Of a DNA stretch of 64,000 nucleotides, positions 17,486 to 26,371 are shown in pieces. A model generated the notes under the pieces. It did no database searches and was not told the origin of the DNA. It saw only the letters and a program-made list of their open reading frames with translations. Origin of the DNA: Bacteroidota bacterium (GTDB lineage Bacteria; Bacteroidota; JABWAT01); NCBI GenBank assembly GCA_013360915.1, contig JABWAT010000001.1, positions 131,259-195,258 of the forward strand, given 5' to 3'. How positions within the stretch are numbered: the first letter of the stretch is position 1; each line of letters starts with the position of its first letter. Both the position numbers and the translations under genes were made by a program.

Positions 17486-19863
17486 AAAAATCCTCTTTCA
17501 TACGGTAAGACAAGGGTGAAGGTTGATCCCACTCCGACTTCACTTTCGAGTTCAAGCTTCCCACCCAATAAGGTTGCCAGTTTCTGGCTGATGGACAATC
17601 CCAATCCGGTTCCACCGGCTTTTCGGGATGCAGATCCGTCTACCTGACGGAAACTTTCAAAAATGATGTCTTTGGCTTCTTCCGGGATGCCGGTACCGGT
17701 ATCTTTTACAGAAATATAGATGAAATCTCCACGGCTTTCAAATGAGATAAAGATTCCACCTTCCTCGGTAAACTTAAGGGCATTGGAAATCAGATTAATC
17801 AGAATCTGTTTCACCCTTATTTCATCCGTCATGAGGATGACCCGGTCCTTGGGAGGCAGTACCTGCAGCTGAATTCCCTTCTGCTGGCTCTGAAGCTCAA
17901 AAGTCGAGGAAGCTGCCTGAATGATACTCTGAAGATCCACTTCAGTTTTATGAATGGTCATCATGCCTGCCTCGATCTTGGACAAATCGAGAATGTCATT
18001 GATCAGGTTCAGCAGGTGCTTGCTCGACATTTTAATACGGTCCACCGACTTTTTCTGCCGATCATTGAATGTTTCATAATCACGCAGCAGAATATCTGTA
18101 TAGGCAATAATCGAAGTAAGCGGGGTGCGCAGCTCGTGACTCATGTTGCTGAGGAATTCCGATTTCAGAGCCTGAGCCTGTTGCGCCTTCCGGGTTGTTT
18201 CCTGTTCGAGTGTGTAGAGACGGGCATTTTTCAGAGCAATGGAAATGAATGGGGTCAGCATTTCCAGATAGGCCCGATCCCGTTCATTATACCCTTCCTT
18301 GCTGATTTTGTTAATCAGCTGAACCACCCCGATTCCGGCGGCATCGGGTGAAACCAGAGGGGCACAGAGAATGGATTCGGTCACGTGCTTAAGCATGTCG
18401 TCAACCGACTTGTCGTGCCGTTCATCCTTTTTGGTGTTGTTTACGATCTGGCTTTTCTTGTTTGAAAAAACCCAGCCGGCAATCCCTTTCGTGCTGGGCA
18501 TTCTGAAACCTTCGATCGATTTGTGTTCTTCACTGGCCACCATTTTGATTACCAGTTCATCGGTCTCATCATCGTAGAGAAATAAAGAGGCATCTTCGCA
18601 TTTGGTCGCTTCCACCAGACTGCGAAGGATGGTTTTCAGCAGCGATTCCTGCTCGAGAACCGATGTGATGGCCTGTCCCAGCAGGTTGATGGTCTGCAAT
18701 TCCTGATTGGTGCGTTCCAGATCCTGACTGTGCATGAAAATCTGCTCTTCCATCTGGCGCTTCTCTATCTCAAATGAGATTTTATGCGCCAGGAAGTACA
18801 GCATATCTTCTTCAAAAGTTGAAATGGTCATGACCTGCTTGCTGGCTGCAAATAACACACCGTAAGGTTCATGACGGATAATAATCGGTGTACTGAAAAA
18901 GGTGGAAAAACCCAGATGCTGATAAACCGGGTGATTGACATATTTCCGCATGGTGAAGGGGTTCTTCATATCCATGTTTTGTTTCTGATCGCTACCCTTC
19001 ACCGTCACTTTCAGCTGGTCCAATGAAGGGAACTGATCACCCGGAACCAGAATATTTTCACGGTCATAAATGTATTCCAGGACGAGGAAATCCCCTGAGC
19101 TCCGTCCCATCCCGATGGTTTCGATATTCAGCAGGTCGGAAACCACTTTAAAAATATTGAGCATCATGGTCTGCTGATCGGTGTACCGGCTCAGCATGAC
19201 CTCGACCACACGCCTCAGCTTGGTATCAATGTTTCCAAGCTGTTCACCCTTTTTCTGGATATCGGTCGATTTCTGACTGATGATTTTGCGGTCAACATTG
19301 ACCTGCTTCTCAAGAATATCGACCCGTTCCTTCAGTTGAAGACGACTGATCTGTACACTCAGTTGGGTTTTCAGGTAGTCGGCTGCTGCCGGATTCCTGA
19401 ACATGGCGGGAAGATTGCTGTCATAAAAACACGCCAGAAGAAACTGCGGATCCGTGCCCGATCCCAAAGGGAAAATGATGGCCTGATGCAATTGTTTGGT
19501 GGCAATTTCCTCCATAAACTCAAGACAGATCGGGGCTTCCTCCACATTCTGGGAAACCAGAATATCACGTGAAATCAGACAGGAATTCAGCACACCCCCT
19601 TCATTCCGGTGGGTATAAAACATGGACACCGATTTGAGAAGCCGGGGCGTGAGGTTGAAATGACTGACAAGAGTGAGGTTTTCGGCCGCTTTGTTATACT
19701 CATACAACAAAACGAGTGTGCAACCCAGGTCATTTCCGAAAAACTGACAAATGGCAGACTGACCTTCTGCGAGACTGACCTCTGAGACCAGGAGTTGGTT
19801 GATCCCTCCCAATATCTCCTGAGTCAGTCCGGTCCGGTTGCTTTCCTGTGGTGCTAATGCCAT
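17482..19863 (-). CDS. Multi-GAF sensor histidine kinase
   Basis: A 793-residue soluble kinase. It holds an N-terminal sensor region (about 10-200), a coiled coil near 200-225, one GAF-like domain (about 225-370), a second clear GAF (about 395-545), HisKA (H576 in 'NMSHELRTPL') and HATPase (about 670-790, with 'NALKFT', 'DTGTGIP' and 'GGTGLGLSI'). No transmembrane helix or signal peptide is seen, so it should sense cytosolic cues. It overlaps the REC-kinase gene by 4 nt, suggesting a phosphorelay pair. The divergent neighbour is a diguanylate cyclase, so cyclic-di-GMP output is a possible but unproven link. Confidence 0.93.
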   Translation of the reverse strand: MALAPQESNRTGLTQEILGGINQLLVSEVSLAEGQSAICQFFGNDLGCTLVLLYEYNKAAENLTLVSHFNLTPRLLKSVSMFYTHRNEGGVLNSCLISRDILVSQNVEEAPICLEFMEEIATKQLHQAIIFPLGSGTDPQFLLACFYDSNLPAMFRNPAAADYLKTQLSVQISRLQLKERVDILEKQVNVDRKIISQKSTDIQKKGEQLGNIDTKLRRVVEVMLSRYTDQQTMMLNIFKVVSDLLNIETIGMGRSSGDFLVLEYIYDRENILVPGDQFPSLDQLKVTVKGSDQKQNMDMKNPFTMRKYVNHPVYQHLGFSTFFSTPIIIRHEPYGVLFAASKQVMTISTFEEDMLYFLAHKISFEIEKRQMEEQIFMHSQDLERTNQELQTINLLGQAITSVLEQESLLKTILRSLVEATKCEDASLFLYDDETDELVIKMVASEEHKSIEGFRMPSTKGIAGWVFSNKKSQIVNNTKKDERHDKSVDDMLKHVTESILCAPLVSPDAAGIGVVQLINKISKEGYNERDRAYLEMLTPFISIALKNARLYTLEQETTRKAQQAQALKSEFLSNMSHELRTPLTSIIAYTDILLRDYETFNDRQKKSVDRIKMSSKHLLNLINDILDLSKIEAGMMTIHKTEVDLQSIIQAASSTFELQSQQKGIQLQVLPPKDRVILMTDEIRVKQILINLISNALKFTEEGGIFISFESRGDFIYISVKDTGTGIPEEAKDIIFESFRQVDGSASRKAGGTGLGLSISQKLATLLGGKLELESEVGVGSTFTLVLPYERGFL

Positions 19864-19984
19864 ATCTGCTTAAGGTAACAATGAAAATCCCAATTTTCAA
19901 AGGATTCCTGGAATGGTCCCGACATCGATTTTGAATTTCTTAATGTTTATCTTTCCGTGGAAGCAATAAAAAAAGCAGGTTTAC

Positions 19985-21031
19985 GTGGATGAATTCAAAC
20001 AAGTCCGGTTAAGGAATCAGGTTCCGCCCTTGCTGGGACTGATCGATCTGGCCGTTCGTTTCCAGAGTCTGAACAAGGAAATCACCGGATACGCGCAGGA
20101 TTCCATCTGGTATATTAACAAATACCTGCCTGAGATAACCGATCTGGCAGTCTATTTTCCAGATAGCCGTACCGGACGGCTGGAACTGACCATTGATGCC
20201 ATCAAAAACCGCAGGCTGGCCGGAACCCGGCTGTTCAGGGTTCAGGAAGGAATGCCCTGGGATGTGTATCTGAGCGGATTCAGCCAGATGATTCCCGACC
20301 TGTCTGCTGAACCCGATTTTCAGGCGGGCGACTCACCCGGATCGGCCACCGGCAGCTATTTCTGTATCCCCGTCGAACAAAGTAACCTGAAACGGGTTGG
20401 GGTGATCGCCCTCTACAGCAAGGAAGTCCAGTTTTTTGATGAACATACCTGCATCATTCTTGGAAAACTTTCCACCCTGCTCGGAATCGGTCTCGAAACC
20501 TACTACTCTCTGAAAGAAGCCATTGAAAAATCCTTCCGTGATGAACTGACCGGTGCCTATAACCGCCGGTTTTTCAATGAGCAATATGATCATGAAGTTT
20601 ACCGCCACAAACGGTATAAAAGCCCATTTTCGGTTCTGATGCTCGATATTGATCATTTCAAGAAACTGAATGACACGTATGGACATGCCATCGGAGACGT
20701 GGTGTTAAGGCATGTTTCCCGCACCATTAATGAGAACATCAGGAAAAGTGATCTGATGTCGAGATACGGTGGCGAAGAATTCATTGTATTTTTGCCAGAC
20801 ACCTCACGGTCAAACGCACGGCTGGTAGCCGAAAAAATCAGGGCCGGTATTGAAAAACTGACAGATTCCGGTATACAGGAACTTGTCATCCTTGAAAATA
20901 AAGTGACCGTATCCATCGGAATCGGTTCCTATCCGGAACACGCCGAGGACAAACAGGAGTTAATAGAGGCAGCAGATCGGAACCTGTACCGGGCTAAGCA
21001 CAACGGCCGGAATCAGGTTATTGACCAGTAA
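19985..21031 (+). CDS. Diguanylate cyclase (GGDEF) with GAF-like sensor
   Basis: A 348-residue protein with an N-terminal GAF-like region (about 15-175) and a C-terminal GGDEF domain. The active site is GGEEF (262-266), and 'DIDHFKKLND' carries the metal-binding Asp. An RxxD inhibitory site (R253, D256) lies five residues before it, so product inhibition by cyclic-di-GMP is expected. The start is GTG at 19985, since the nearest ATG is out of frame; AGG stands upstream. The gene is divergent from the GAF kinase gene and is followed after 18 nt by mqnC. Confidence 0.93.
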   Translation: MDEFKQVRLRNQVPPLLGLIDLAVRFQSLNKEITGYAQDSIWYINKYLPEITDLAVYFPDSRTGRLELTIDAIKNRRLAGTRLFRVQEGMPWDVYLSGFSQMIPDLSAEPDFQAGDSPGSATGSYFCIPVEQSNLKRVGVIALYSKEVQFFDEHTCIILGKLSTLLGIGLETYYSLKEAIEKSFRDELTGAYNRRFFNEQYDHEVYRHKRYKSPFSVLMLDIDHFKKLNDTYGHAIGDVVLRHVSRTINENIRKSDLMSRYGGEEFIVFLPDTSRSNARLVAEKIRAGIEKLTDSGIQELVILENKVTVSIGIGSYPEHAEDKQELIEAADRNLYRAKHNGRNQVIDQ

Positions 21032-21049
21032 GATTTAAAAGCGGAACCT

Positions 21050-22150
21050 ATGGACAGAGCATTCGGAACAGAAACAACCATTGACGACTCAATCATTCTC
21101 AGTCATGCCTGGGACAAAATTCAGAAGGGCGAACGGTTTTCCTTTGAAGAAGGACTGGATCTGTTTTCAGTCCGTGACCTGACTCCCCTGGGAATTCTGG
21201 CTGATAAGGTTCGGAGACTGAAGAACCCCACGGGTTCGGTCACTTACATTATCGACCGCAACATCAATTATACCAATGTCTGTACCGCAGACTGTAAATT
21301 CTGTGCCTTCTACCGCCGTCCGGGTGATCAGGAAGGGTATACACTCGACAAGGCCACCATCGGGGCAAAAATTCAGGAAACCATTGATCTTGGCGGAACC
21401 CGGATTCTGTTGCAGGGTGGTCATAACCCCGAATTGAAAATTGAATGGTACGAAGACTTGTTCGCCTGGATAAAACGGGAATACCCGATCATACTCCATG
21501 CCCTCAGCCCCAGTGAAATTATCACCATTTCAAAAGTATCACGGATTACGGTGGCAGAGGTCATCGGCAGACTGAAGGCAGCAGGACTTGATTCAATTCC
21601 GGGCGGGGGAGCAGAAATTCTCAACGATCGTGTCCGTGCCATCATAGCACCCGGAAAAACCGCCACCAAAGAATGGCTGGATGTGATGGAAGAAGCGCAC
21701 CGTCAGGGATTGAAATCAACCGCCACCATGATGTTCGGGCATGTGGAAACCGAAGCCGAGCGGTTAGAACACATGATTCACATCAGGGACCTTCAGGACC
21801 GGACCGGCGGTTTCTATAACTTCATTCCGTGGACGTTTCACCGCGGAAATACCGAGCTTGACTTCGTTCTGCATCCTGAAAAGGAAAAAACATCGGCTTA
21901 CGATTACCTGAAAACACTCGCTATCAGCCGGATCATGGTGGATAACATTCCCATGGTACAATCCTCCTGGGTCACACAGGGAATGAAAATTGCTCAGATT
22001 TCCCTGCGTTTCGGTGCCGATGATTTCGGAAGTCTGATGATTGAAGAAAATGTGGTCAGTGCCACCGGTCTTAAGAATCAGATGACTCTTAAAAAGATGA
22101 CCAAGGCAATCCGGGATGCCGGATTTACCCCTGTCCAACGAAACTGGTAA
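21050..22150 (+). CDS. mqnC: Cyclic dehypoxanthinyl futalosine synthase
   Basis: A 366-residue radical SAM enzyme. The iron-sulphur motif is CxxxCxxC at C78, C82, C85 in 'NVCTADCKFCAFYR', the form typical of MqnC/MqnE/CofH, and 'LDSIPGGGAEIL' is characteristic of this branch. It closes the ring of dehypoxanthine futalosine in the futalosine pathway to menaquinone. The length matches MqnC; MqnE differs in its N-terminus. Other mqn genes are not adjacent, except for the mqnP-like gene about 5 kb away. A terminator follows. Co-orientation with the diguanylate cyclase may just be chance packing. Confidence 0.95.
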   Translation: MDRAFGTETTIDDSIILSHAWDKIQKGERFSFEEGLDLFSVRDLTPLGILADKVRRLKNPTGSVTYIIDRNINYTNVCTADCKFCAFYRRPGDQEGYTLDKATIGAKIQETIDLGGTRILLQGGHNPELKIEWYEDLFAWIKREYPIILHALSPSEIITISKVSRITVAEVIGRLKAAGLDSIPGGGAEILNDRVRAIIAPGKTATKEWLDVMEEAHRQGLKSTATMMFGHVETEAERLEHMIHIRDLQDRTGGFYNFIPWTFHRGNTELDFVLHPEKEKTSAYDYLKTLAISRIMVDNIPMVQSSWVTQGMKIAQISLRFGADDFGSLMIEENVVSATGLKNQMTLKKMTKAIRDAGFTPVQRNW

Positions 22151-22166
22151 CCAAACTGTTTAAATG

Positions 22167-22194
22167 CCGCCCCCTCTGTGGGGCGGTTTCGTTT
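22167..22194 (+). terminator. Rho-independent terminator of mqnC
   Basis: CCGCCCC (22167-22173), a 6-nt loop and GGGGCGG (22180-22186) form a 7-bp GC stem, followed by TTTCGTTT. It stands 16 nt after the mqnC stop. Confidence 0.75.
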
Positions 22195-22219
22195 CTGTGA
22201 AAAACCGGCCTGATTCCCG

Positions 22220-24547
22220 ATGATCCGGATTCTCTCTTCCCGACCGCCTTTCGTCAGATTCTGTCTGATCTGGTTAATTTTTCCCGCAGGGGGACTGTTC
22301 ACGCTTTTTCTGGTATTCAATGCCGTGTTTCCCCTTCCTCCCCTCTCTCCCTACTCTCCGGTCGTTATCGATCGTACAGGGGCGATACAGCATGTCGCCT
22401 TATCGGCAGATGAAAAATGGAGAATCCGCACCGACTGGTCGAAAACCAATCCGGATCTGATCAGAACCATTATTGATAAAGAAGACCGCTGGTTCTGGAT
22501 CCACCCGGGGATCAATCCCTTTTCGATCATTCGGGCCTTGGCTGGCAATCTTCGGGACGGATATGTTTCTTCGGGCGCTTCGACCATCACCATGCAACTG
22601 GCACGGCTGACTGAACCACGCTCACGGACGCTTTCATCAAAGCTGATTGAATGCTTCAGAGCCCTGCAGCTGGAATGGACGTATTCAAAAACCGGAATCC
22701 TTCATGCCTACCTGGATCGGCTGCCATACGGAGGAAACATTGAAGGTGCGGGGACCGCTTCATGGTACTATTTCCAGAAACCGGTCGAAACCCTCAGCCC
22801 GGCCCAATTCATTACCCTGACCATTATTCCAAACCGTCCCCGTTTGTACCGTCCCCACGAATCGAACAAAGTCCTTCTGGCCCGACGGAATGAATGGCTT
22901 CAGAAACTGACCGAAAACGGAAACTGGGGAGAGTTAAGCACGGATGATGCTTCTGCTGAACCTTTGACCTTTACACCAAAATCGTTTCCCCGCGGCATTC
23001 CTCATCTTTCCCGGTTCCTGGTTGCCAAAGCGTCCGGCAATGCCAACATACAATCCACCATTGACCCGTCGGTTCAGCAGAAAACGGAACAGCTGATCTA
23101 TTCACATGCCAGCCGCAACCGATTTACTGGTATTAACAGCATGGCTGCCATTGTCATTGATAATCAACGCTCTGAGGTCCTTGCCTGGGTGGGATCCCCC
23201 GACTTTTCAGAAGAACAATTCAGCGGTCAGGTCGATGGTATTTTAGCCATCCGGTCACCCGGCAGCTCACTGAAACCGTTTGTCTATGCCCGTGCGATCG
23301 ATGCAGGTCTTGTGACGCCTTTGATGATGATTAATGACCTTCCTGCAAACTTTAATGGATATCAGCCTGTGAACTACAGTGGAGAATTCGCCGGAAGGAT
23401 TACCGTGACCGAAGCCCTCACACGTTCACTGAATATTCCGGCGGTTTCTCTGGCCAGTCAACTGACCGTCCGGCAATGTATCGAATGGCTCACTTCCATG
23501 GATATGGGGTCGCTGCAGAATCAACAGGACGGACTGGGGCTCTCCTTTGTGCTCGGTGGATGCGGGGTGACTCTGTTCGAACTGACCCAGGCATACACGG
23601 TTTTCGCGAACCGGGGACTGTTCAGGAAAGTCCGGATGGAGCAGGGCCAGTCGGATACTTCTTCTGTGCGGGTCATGAGTGAATCCGCTGCCTGGATGAT
23701 CAGCAGTATTCTGTCATCACACACGGATGAATCGGTACGTGCAGCCGGTTCAGACCCATCGAAACGACTTACCTTCTCCTGGAAAACCGGGACCTCTTAC
23801 GGCCGGCGCGATGGGTGGGCGATCGGCTACAATGATTCCTACACGATCGGTGTGTGGGCGGGTAACTTTGATGGAACCGGGGTCTATCATCTGTCCGGTA
23901 CCGATATCTGTGTTCCGGTACTGGCAGATCTGATGGCAGCTATTCAACCTGAACCAGGCTTGTGGCCGCCTGCCAGACCCTCCGAAACCGGCATCAGGAT
24001 GGTATGTCAGGTCACTGGAAAACCGGCAGGTCCAGAGTGTAAGGACCAGGTCATGGATGTCTACATTCCTGGTATGACCCTGACCGGACCCTGCGATCAT
24101 CAGAAAAAGGTGATGATCAATCCATCCGGAACCACCAGCTACTGTCCGAATTGCCAGCCAGAGGCAGGTTACCGCATCGACTGGTATGACAATGTCTCTG
24201 CTGATCTGGCTGCATTTTACCGTTCCGTGCACCATCCGTTCAGGGAAAGTCCCCCGCACAATCCTTCATGCACCCGCTGGATCAGCGACGAACCGCTGAC
24301 GATTCTGTCACCGCTTCACCAGTTTACTTACTATGTGGACCGGGACGATCCGATCAGTCTGGAACTGTCTGCCAATGTGCCGGTCGATTCCGATTACCTG
24401 ATCTGGGTGATCAATCAATCCGAGACCATCCGTGTCCGTCGAGGTGAATCCGCCTGGTTTAAACCCACCGACACCTATTATTCAGTCACCGCAACCGATT
24501 CGAAAGGCCGTACAGGATCGGTCCGGTTCGAAGTCAGGTATCCTTAA
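22220..24547 (+). CDS. pbpC: Penicillin-binding protein 1C
   Basis: A 775-residue bifunctional peptidoglycan synthase. An N-terminal membrane anchor (about 15-35) is followed by a glycosyltransferase-51 domain with the catalytic-Glu motif 'KEDRWFWIHPG' and 'GASTITMQLARL', then a transpeptidase domain with S349 in 'GSSLKP' and 'KTGTSYGRRDGW'. The C-terminal ~90 residues form the BiPBP_C domain that marks PBP1C. It polymerises and cross-links cell wall in the periplasm. PBP1C is often found next to an alpha-2-macroglobulin gene, which is absent here. The gene stands alone after the mqnC terminator. Confidence 0.95.
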   Translation: MIRILSSRPPFVRFCLIWLIFPAGGLFTLFLVFNAVFPLPPLSPYSPVVIDRTGAIQHVALSADEKWRIRTDWSKTNPDLIRTIIDKEDRWFWIHPGINPFSIIRALAGNLRDGYVSSGASTITMQLARLTEPRSRTLSSKLIECFRALQLEWTYSKTGILHAYLDRLPYGGNIEGAGTASWYYFQKPVETLSPAQFITLTIIPNRPRLYRPHESNKVLLARRNEWLQKLTENGNWGELSTDDASAEPLTFTPKSFPRGIPHLSRFLVAKASGNANIQSTIDPSVQQKTEQLIYSHASRNRFTGINSMAAIVIDNQRSEVLAWVGSPDFSEEQFSGQVDGILAIRSPGSSLKPFVYARAIDAGLVTPLMMINDLPANFNGYQPVNYSGEFAGRITVTEALTRSLNIPAVSLASQLTVRQCIEWLTSMDMGSLQNQQDGLGLSFVLGGCGVTLFELTQAYTVFANRGLFRKVRMEQGQSDTSSVRVMSESAAWMISSILSSHTDESVRAAGSDPSKRLTFSWKTGTSYGRRDGWAIGYNDSYTIGVWAGNFDGTGVYHLSGTDICVPVLADLMAAIQPEPGLWPPARPSETGIRMVCQVTGKPAGPECKDQVMDVYIPGMTLTGPCDHQKKVMINPSGTTSYCPNCQPEAGYRIDWYDNVSADLAAFYRSVHHPFRESPPHNPSCTRWISDEPLTILSPLHQFTYYVDRDDPISLELSANVPVDSDYLIWVINQSETIRVRRGESAWFKPTDTYYSVTATDSKGRTGSVRFEVRYP

Positions 24548-24653
24548 CCTGTGTTTCAACGCACGTTTTCAGGAATTTCTGATTCCTGCCGGCGTGTTCA
24601 ATCTTCCATACGCCCACTGCCGGCGTATTTTCAAAATCCAGAAAGGAAAACGG

Positions 24654-24995
24654 ATGAAAATTCAAACACTGACCGCCTTGGTTACCTGCCTCTTTTTCTT
24701 TGGATGCACCAGCAATGATTTCGGACCTGACAGCGAACAGGAAGCCAAACCTGATCCGCAACCCGTTCAGGTCACCTATCAATCAACCATAAAGCCCATC
24801 ATCTCGGCAAAATGCCAGTCCTGTCATTTTAACTTCGGAACACTCAATGGTGTGAAATCGGAAATATCCGAAATCCTTCGACGGACTCAGTTATCACCAG
24901 GTGACAGTCAACTCATGCCAAAGGGCGGACCGAAATTGGCAGCAGACCAGATACAAGCCTTTAAAACCTGGCAACAAAACGGATTTCCGGAATAA
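24654..24995 (+). CDS. Cytochrome-c-like lipoprotein
   Basis: A 113-residue exported lipoprotein with the lipobox 'FFFGC' (C18) and one CxxCH haem-binding site (C54, C57, H58 in 'KCQSCHF'). A later Met in 'SQLMPKGGP' may be the sixth haem ligand. The ATG at 24654 has AAAGGA upstream; the longer open frame runs into pbpC and is not used. This form resembles the short planctomycete-type or c-type cytochrome domains found before YceI and DUF5777 genes in Bacteroidota. It starts the three-gene cassette; YceI follows after 5 nt. An electron-carrier role is inferred from the haem motif. Confidence 0.85.
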   Translation: MKIQTLTALVTCLFFFGCTSNDFGPDSEQEAKPDPQPVQVTYQSTIKPIISAKCQSCHFNFGTLNGVKSEISEILRRTQLSPGDSQLMPKGGPKLAADQIQAFKTWQQNGFPE

Positions 24996-25000
24996 CCCTA

Positions 25001-25525
25001 ATGAAAATCACCCTTTTTTCTATCCTGCTATTCAGCAGTCTCTCCTTTCCCGTCCTGGCTCAGGAAGTCACGATAAAGCAAGCCCTGGCCCGGTTTGAAA
25101 CCAATACTGAATCGGTTGGACCCGATCTGAAATTCAGCGGAGAAGGCAATGGCTTGTCGGGAACCATCAGTTTCAGGGACAGCACTTTTTCATTGTCATT
25201 TTCCCTGAATCAGTTAAAAACCGGTATAAAGCTAAGAGATATTCACATGTATGAAGATTATCTTGAAACCGACCGGTACCCCACTGCCACTTTCGTTGGC
25301 ACCTTCCGTGCCGGAAAAAAGCCCGGAGAGATCATTGCCAAAGGTAAATTTACCCTTCATGGTGTAACCCGTGATCAGGTTATTGCAGGAACCATTTCTG
25401 GCGGTGTTCTGACTGCATACTGGGACCTTCGGCTTTCTGATTTCAAAATTGAAACCCCCGAAAAATTTCTGATCGGAAAAGTCAGTGATATTTTAAAAAT
25501 GTCGGCCATTATTAAACTGGATTGA
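25001..25525 (+). CDS. YceI family periplasmic protein
   Basis: A 174-residue protein with a signal peptide (cleavage near 'VLAQE', residue 20). The YceI beta-barrel shows 'LKTGIKLRDIHMYEDYL', 'YPTATFVG' and 'GKFTLHGVT', the standard strand pattern of the lipocalin-like fold that binds polyprenyl chains. Characterised relatives bind isoprenoid quinones or amides. Here it sits between a cytochrome-like lipoprotein and a DUF5777 barrel with almost no spacing, which suggests a shared role at the cell envelope, perhaps with quinone or lipid. The ligand cannot be told from sequence. Confidence 0.93.
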   Translation: MKITLFSILLFSSLSFPVLAQEVTIKQALARFETNTESVGPDLKFSGEGNGLSGTISFRDSTFSLSFSLNQLKTGIKLRDIHMYEDYLETDRYPTATFVGTFRAGKKPGEIIAKGKFTLHGVTRDQVIAGTISGGVLTAYWDLRLSDFKIETPEKFLIGKVSDILKMSAIIKLD

Positions 25526-25527
25526 TT

Positions 25528-26364
25528 ATGATAAACCTCGTGCTCACTGCCCTGTTTCTTTTTCCCGGTGGAGATGGAGAACCGGTAACCGATGAACCGG
25601 TTACCCGTACTTTCAGAAGCACCAACCTGATCAATACCCGGTCCGTTGATCAATTATTTGCCGGGACATGGGAGTTCAGGGTTGGTCACCGGTTTGGTGA
25701 TGCTTACACCGGTCTTTACGACATGTTTGGTCTGGATCTCGGGGCGTCGGTCAGTTTCGGAATTGATGCTGCGCTGAGTGATGATTGGATGGTGGGAGTG
25801 TCACGCTCGAACACGTTAAAAACATGGGATTTTCACACTCAATACCGACTGATGAGCCAGACAACCAGCGGTAGCAAACCGGTTTCCGTTTCGCTCTATG
25901 GCCAATGGGATCAGTCCTTGCTGAAAAGTGCCGAAACCACCCACCTGATGGCTTCCGTGCTGATCGCCCGGAAATGGACCCGTGATTTTTCCACACAGAT
26001 CGCACCGGTGATCATTCAGCGGTTACGGACGGCCAAAAGTGAAACCGACGCACAACCCATGTGGGGAGTCACCGCCACGGCTCATTACCTGCTGACCAAA
26101 ACAGTTGGTGTGATGGTTGAATGGACTCCCATGTTCAACCGTGATGCCTACAACACCAATTCTGCCCAGCGCCTTGCGTGGGATGCGGTTTCAGTCGGAG
26201 TAAACTTTGAGGTCGCAGGTCACTCTTTTCAGATTCTGGCTTCAAACTCCAATCAGATATCCACCATCAGAAGTGTGTTGGGTTCCGATCGGGATTGGAC
26301 CGACAAACACTTCTTTCTCGGATTTAATCTAACCCGGTTATACACCTGGGAGAGTCCGCTATAA
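25528..26364 (+). CDS. DUF5777 family beta-barrel protein
   Basis: A 278-residue protein with a very short hydrophobic leader and the DUF5777 core: 'STNLINTRSVDQLFAGTW', 'FRVGHRFGDAYTG' and 'MFGLDLGASVSFGIDAAL'. Alternating hydrophobic strands point to an outer-membrane barrel. I use the ATG at 25528; the frame could also begin at a TTG at 25522, where it would overlap the YceI stop. The family has no assigned function that I know. It is repeatedly found beside YceI and haem-binding proteins, as here, and this cassette is the best clue to what it does. Confidence 0.85.
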   Translation: MINLVLTALFLFPGGDGEPVTDEPVTRTFRSTNLINTRSVDQLFAGTWEFRVGHRFGDAYTGLYDMFGLDLGASVSFGIDAALSDDWMVGVSRSNTLKTWDFHTQYRLMSQTTSGSKPVSVSLYGQWDQSLLKSAETTHLMASVLIARKWTRDFSTQIAPVIIQRLRTAKSETDAQPMWGVTATAHYLLTKTVGVMVEWTPMFNRDAYNTNSAQRLAWDAVSVGVNFEVAGHSFQILASNSNQISTIRSVLGSDRDWTDKHFFLGFNLTRLYTWESPL

Positions 26365-26371
26365 TGAGATT

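Noticed and set aside
24432-24653. Upstream extension of the cytochrome-like ORF
   Set aside because: The open frame overlaps the end of pbpC. The lipoprotein leader begins at 24654 with its own ribosome site.
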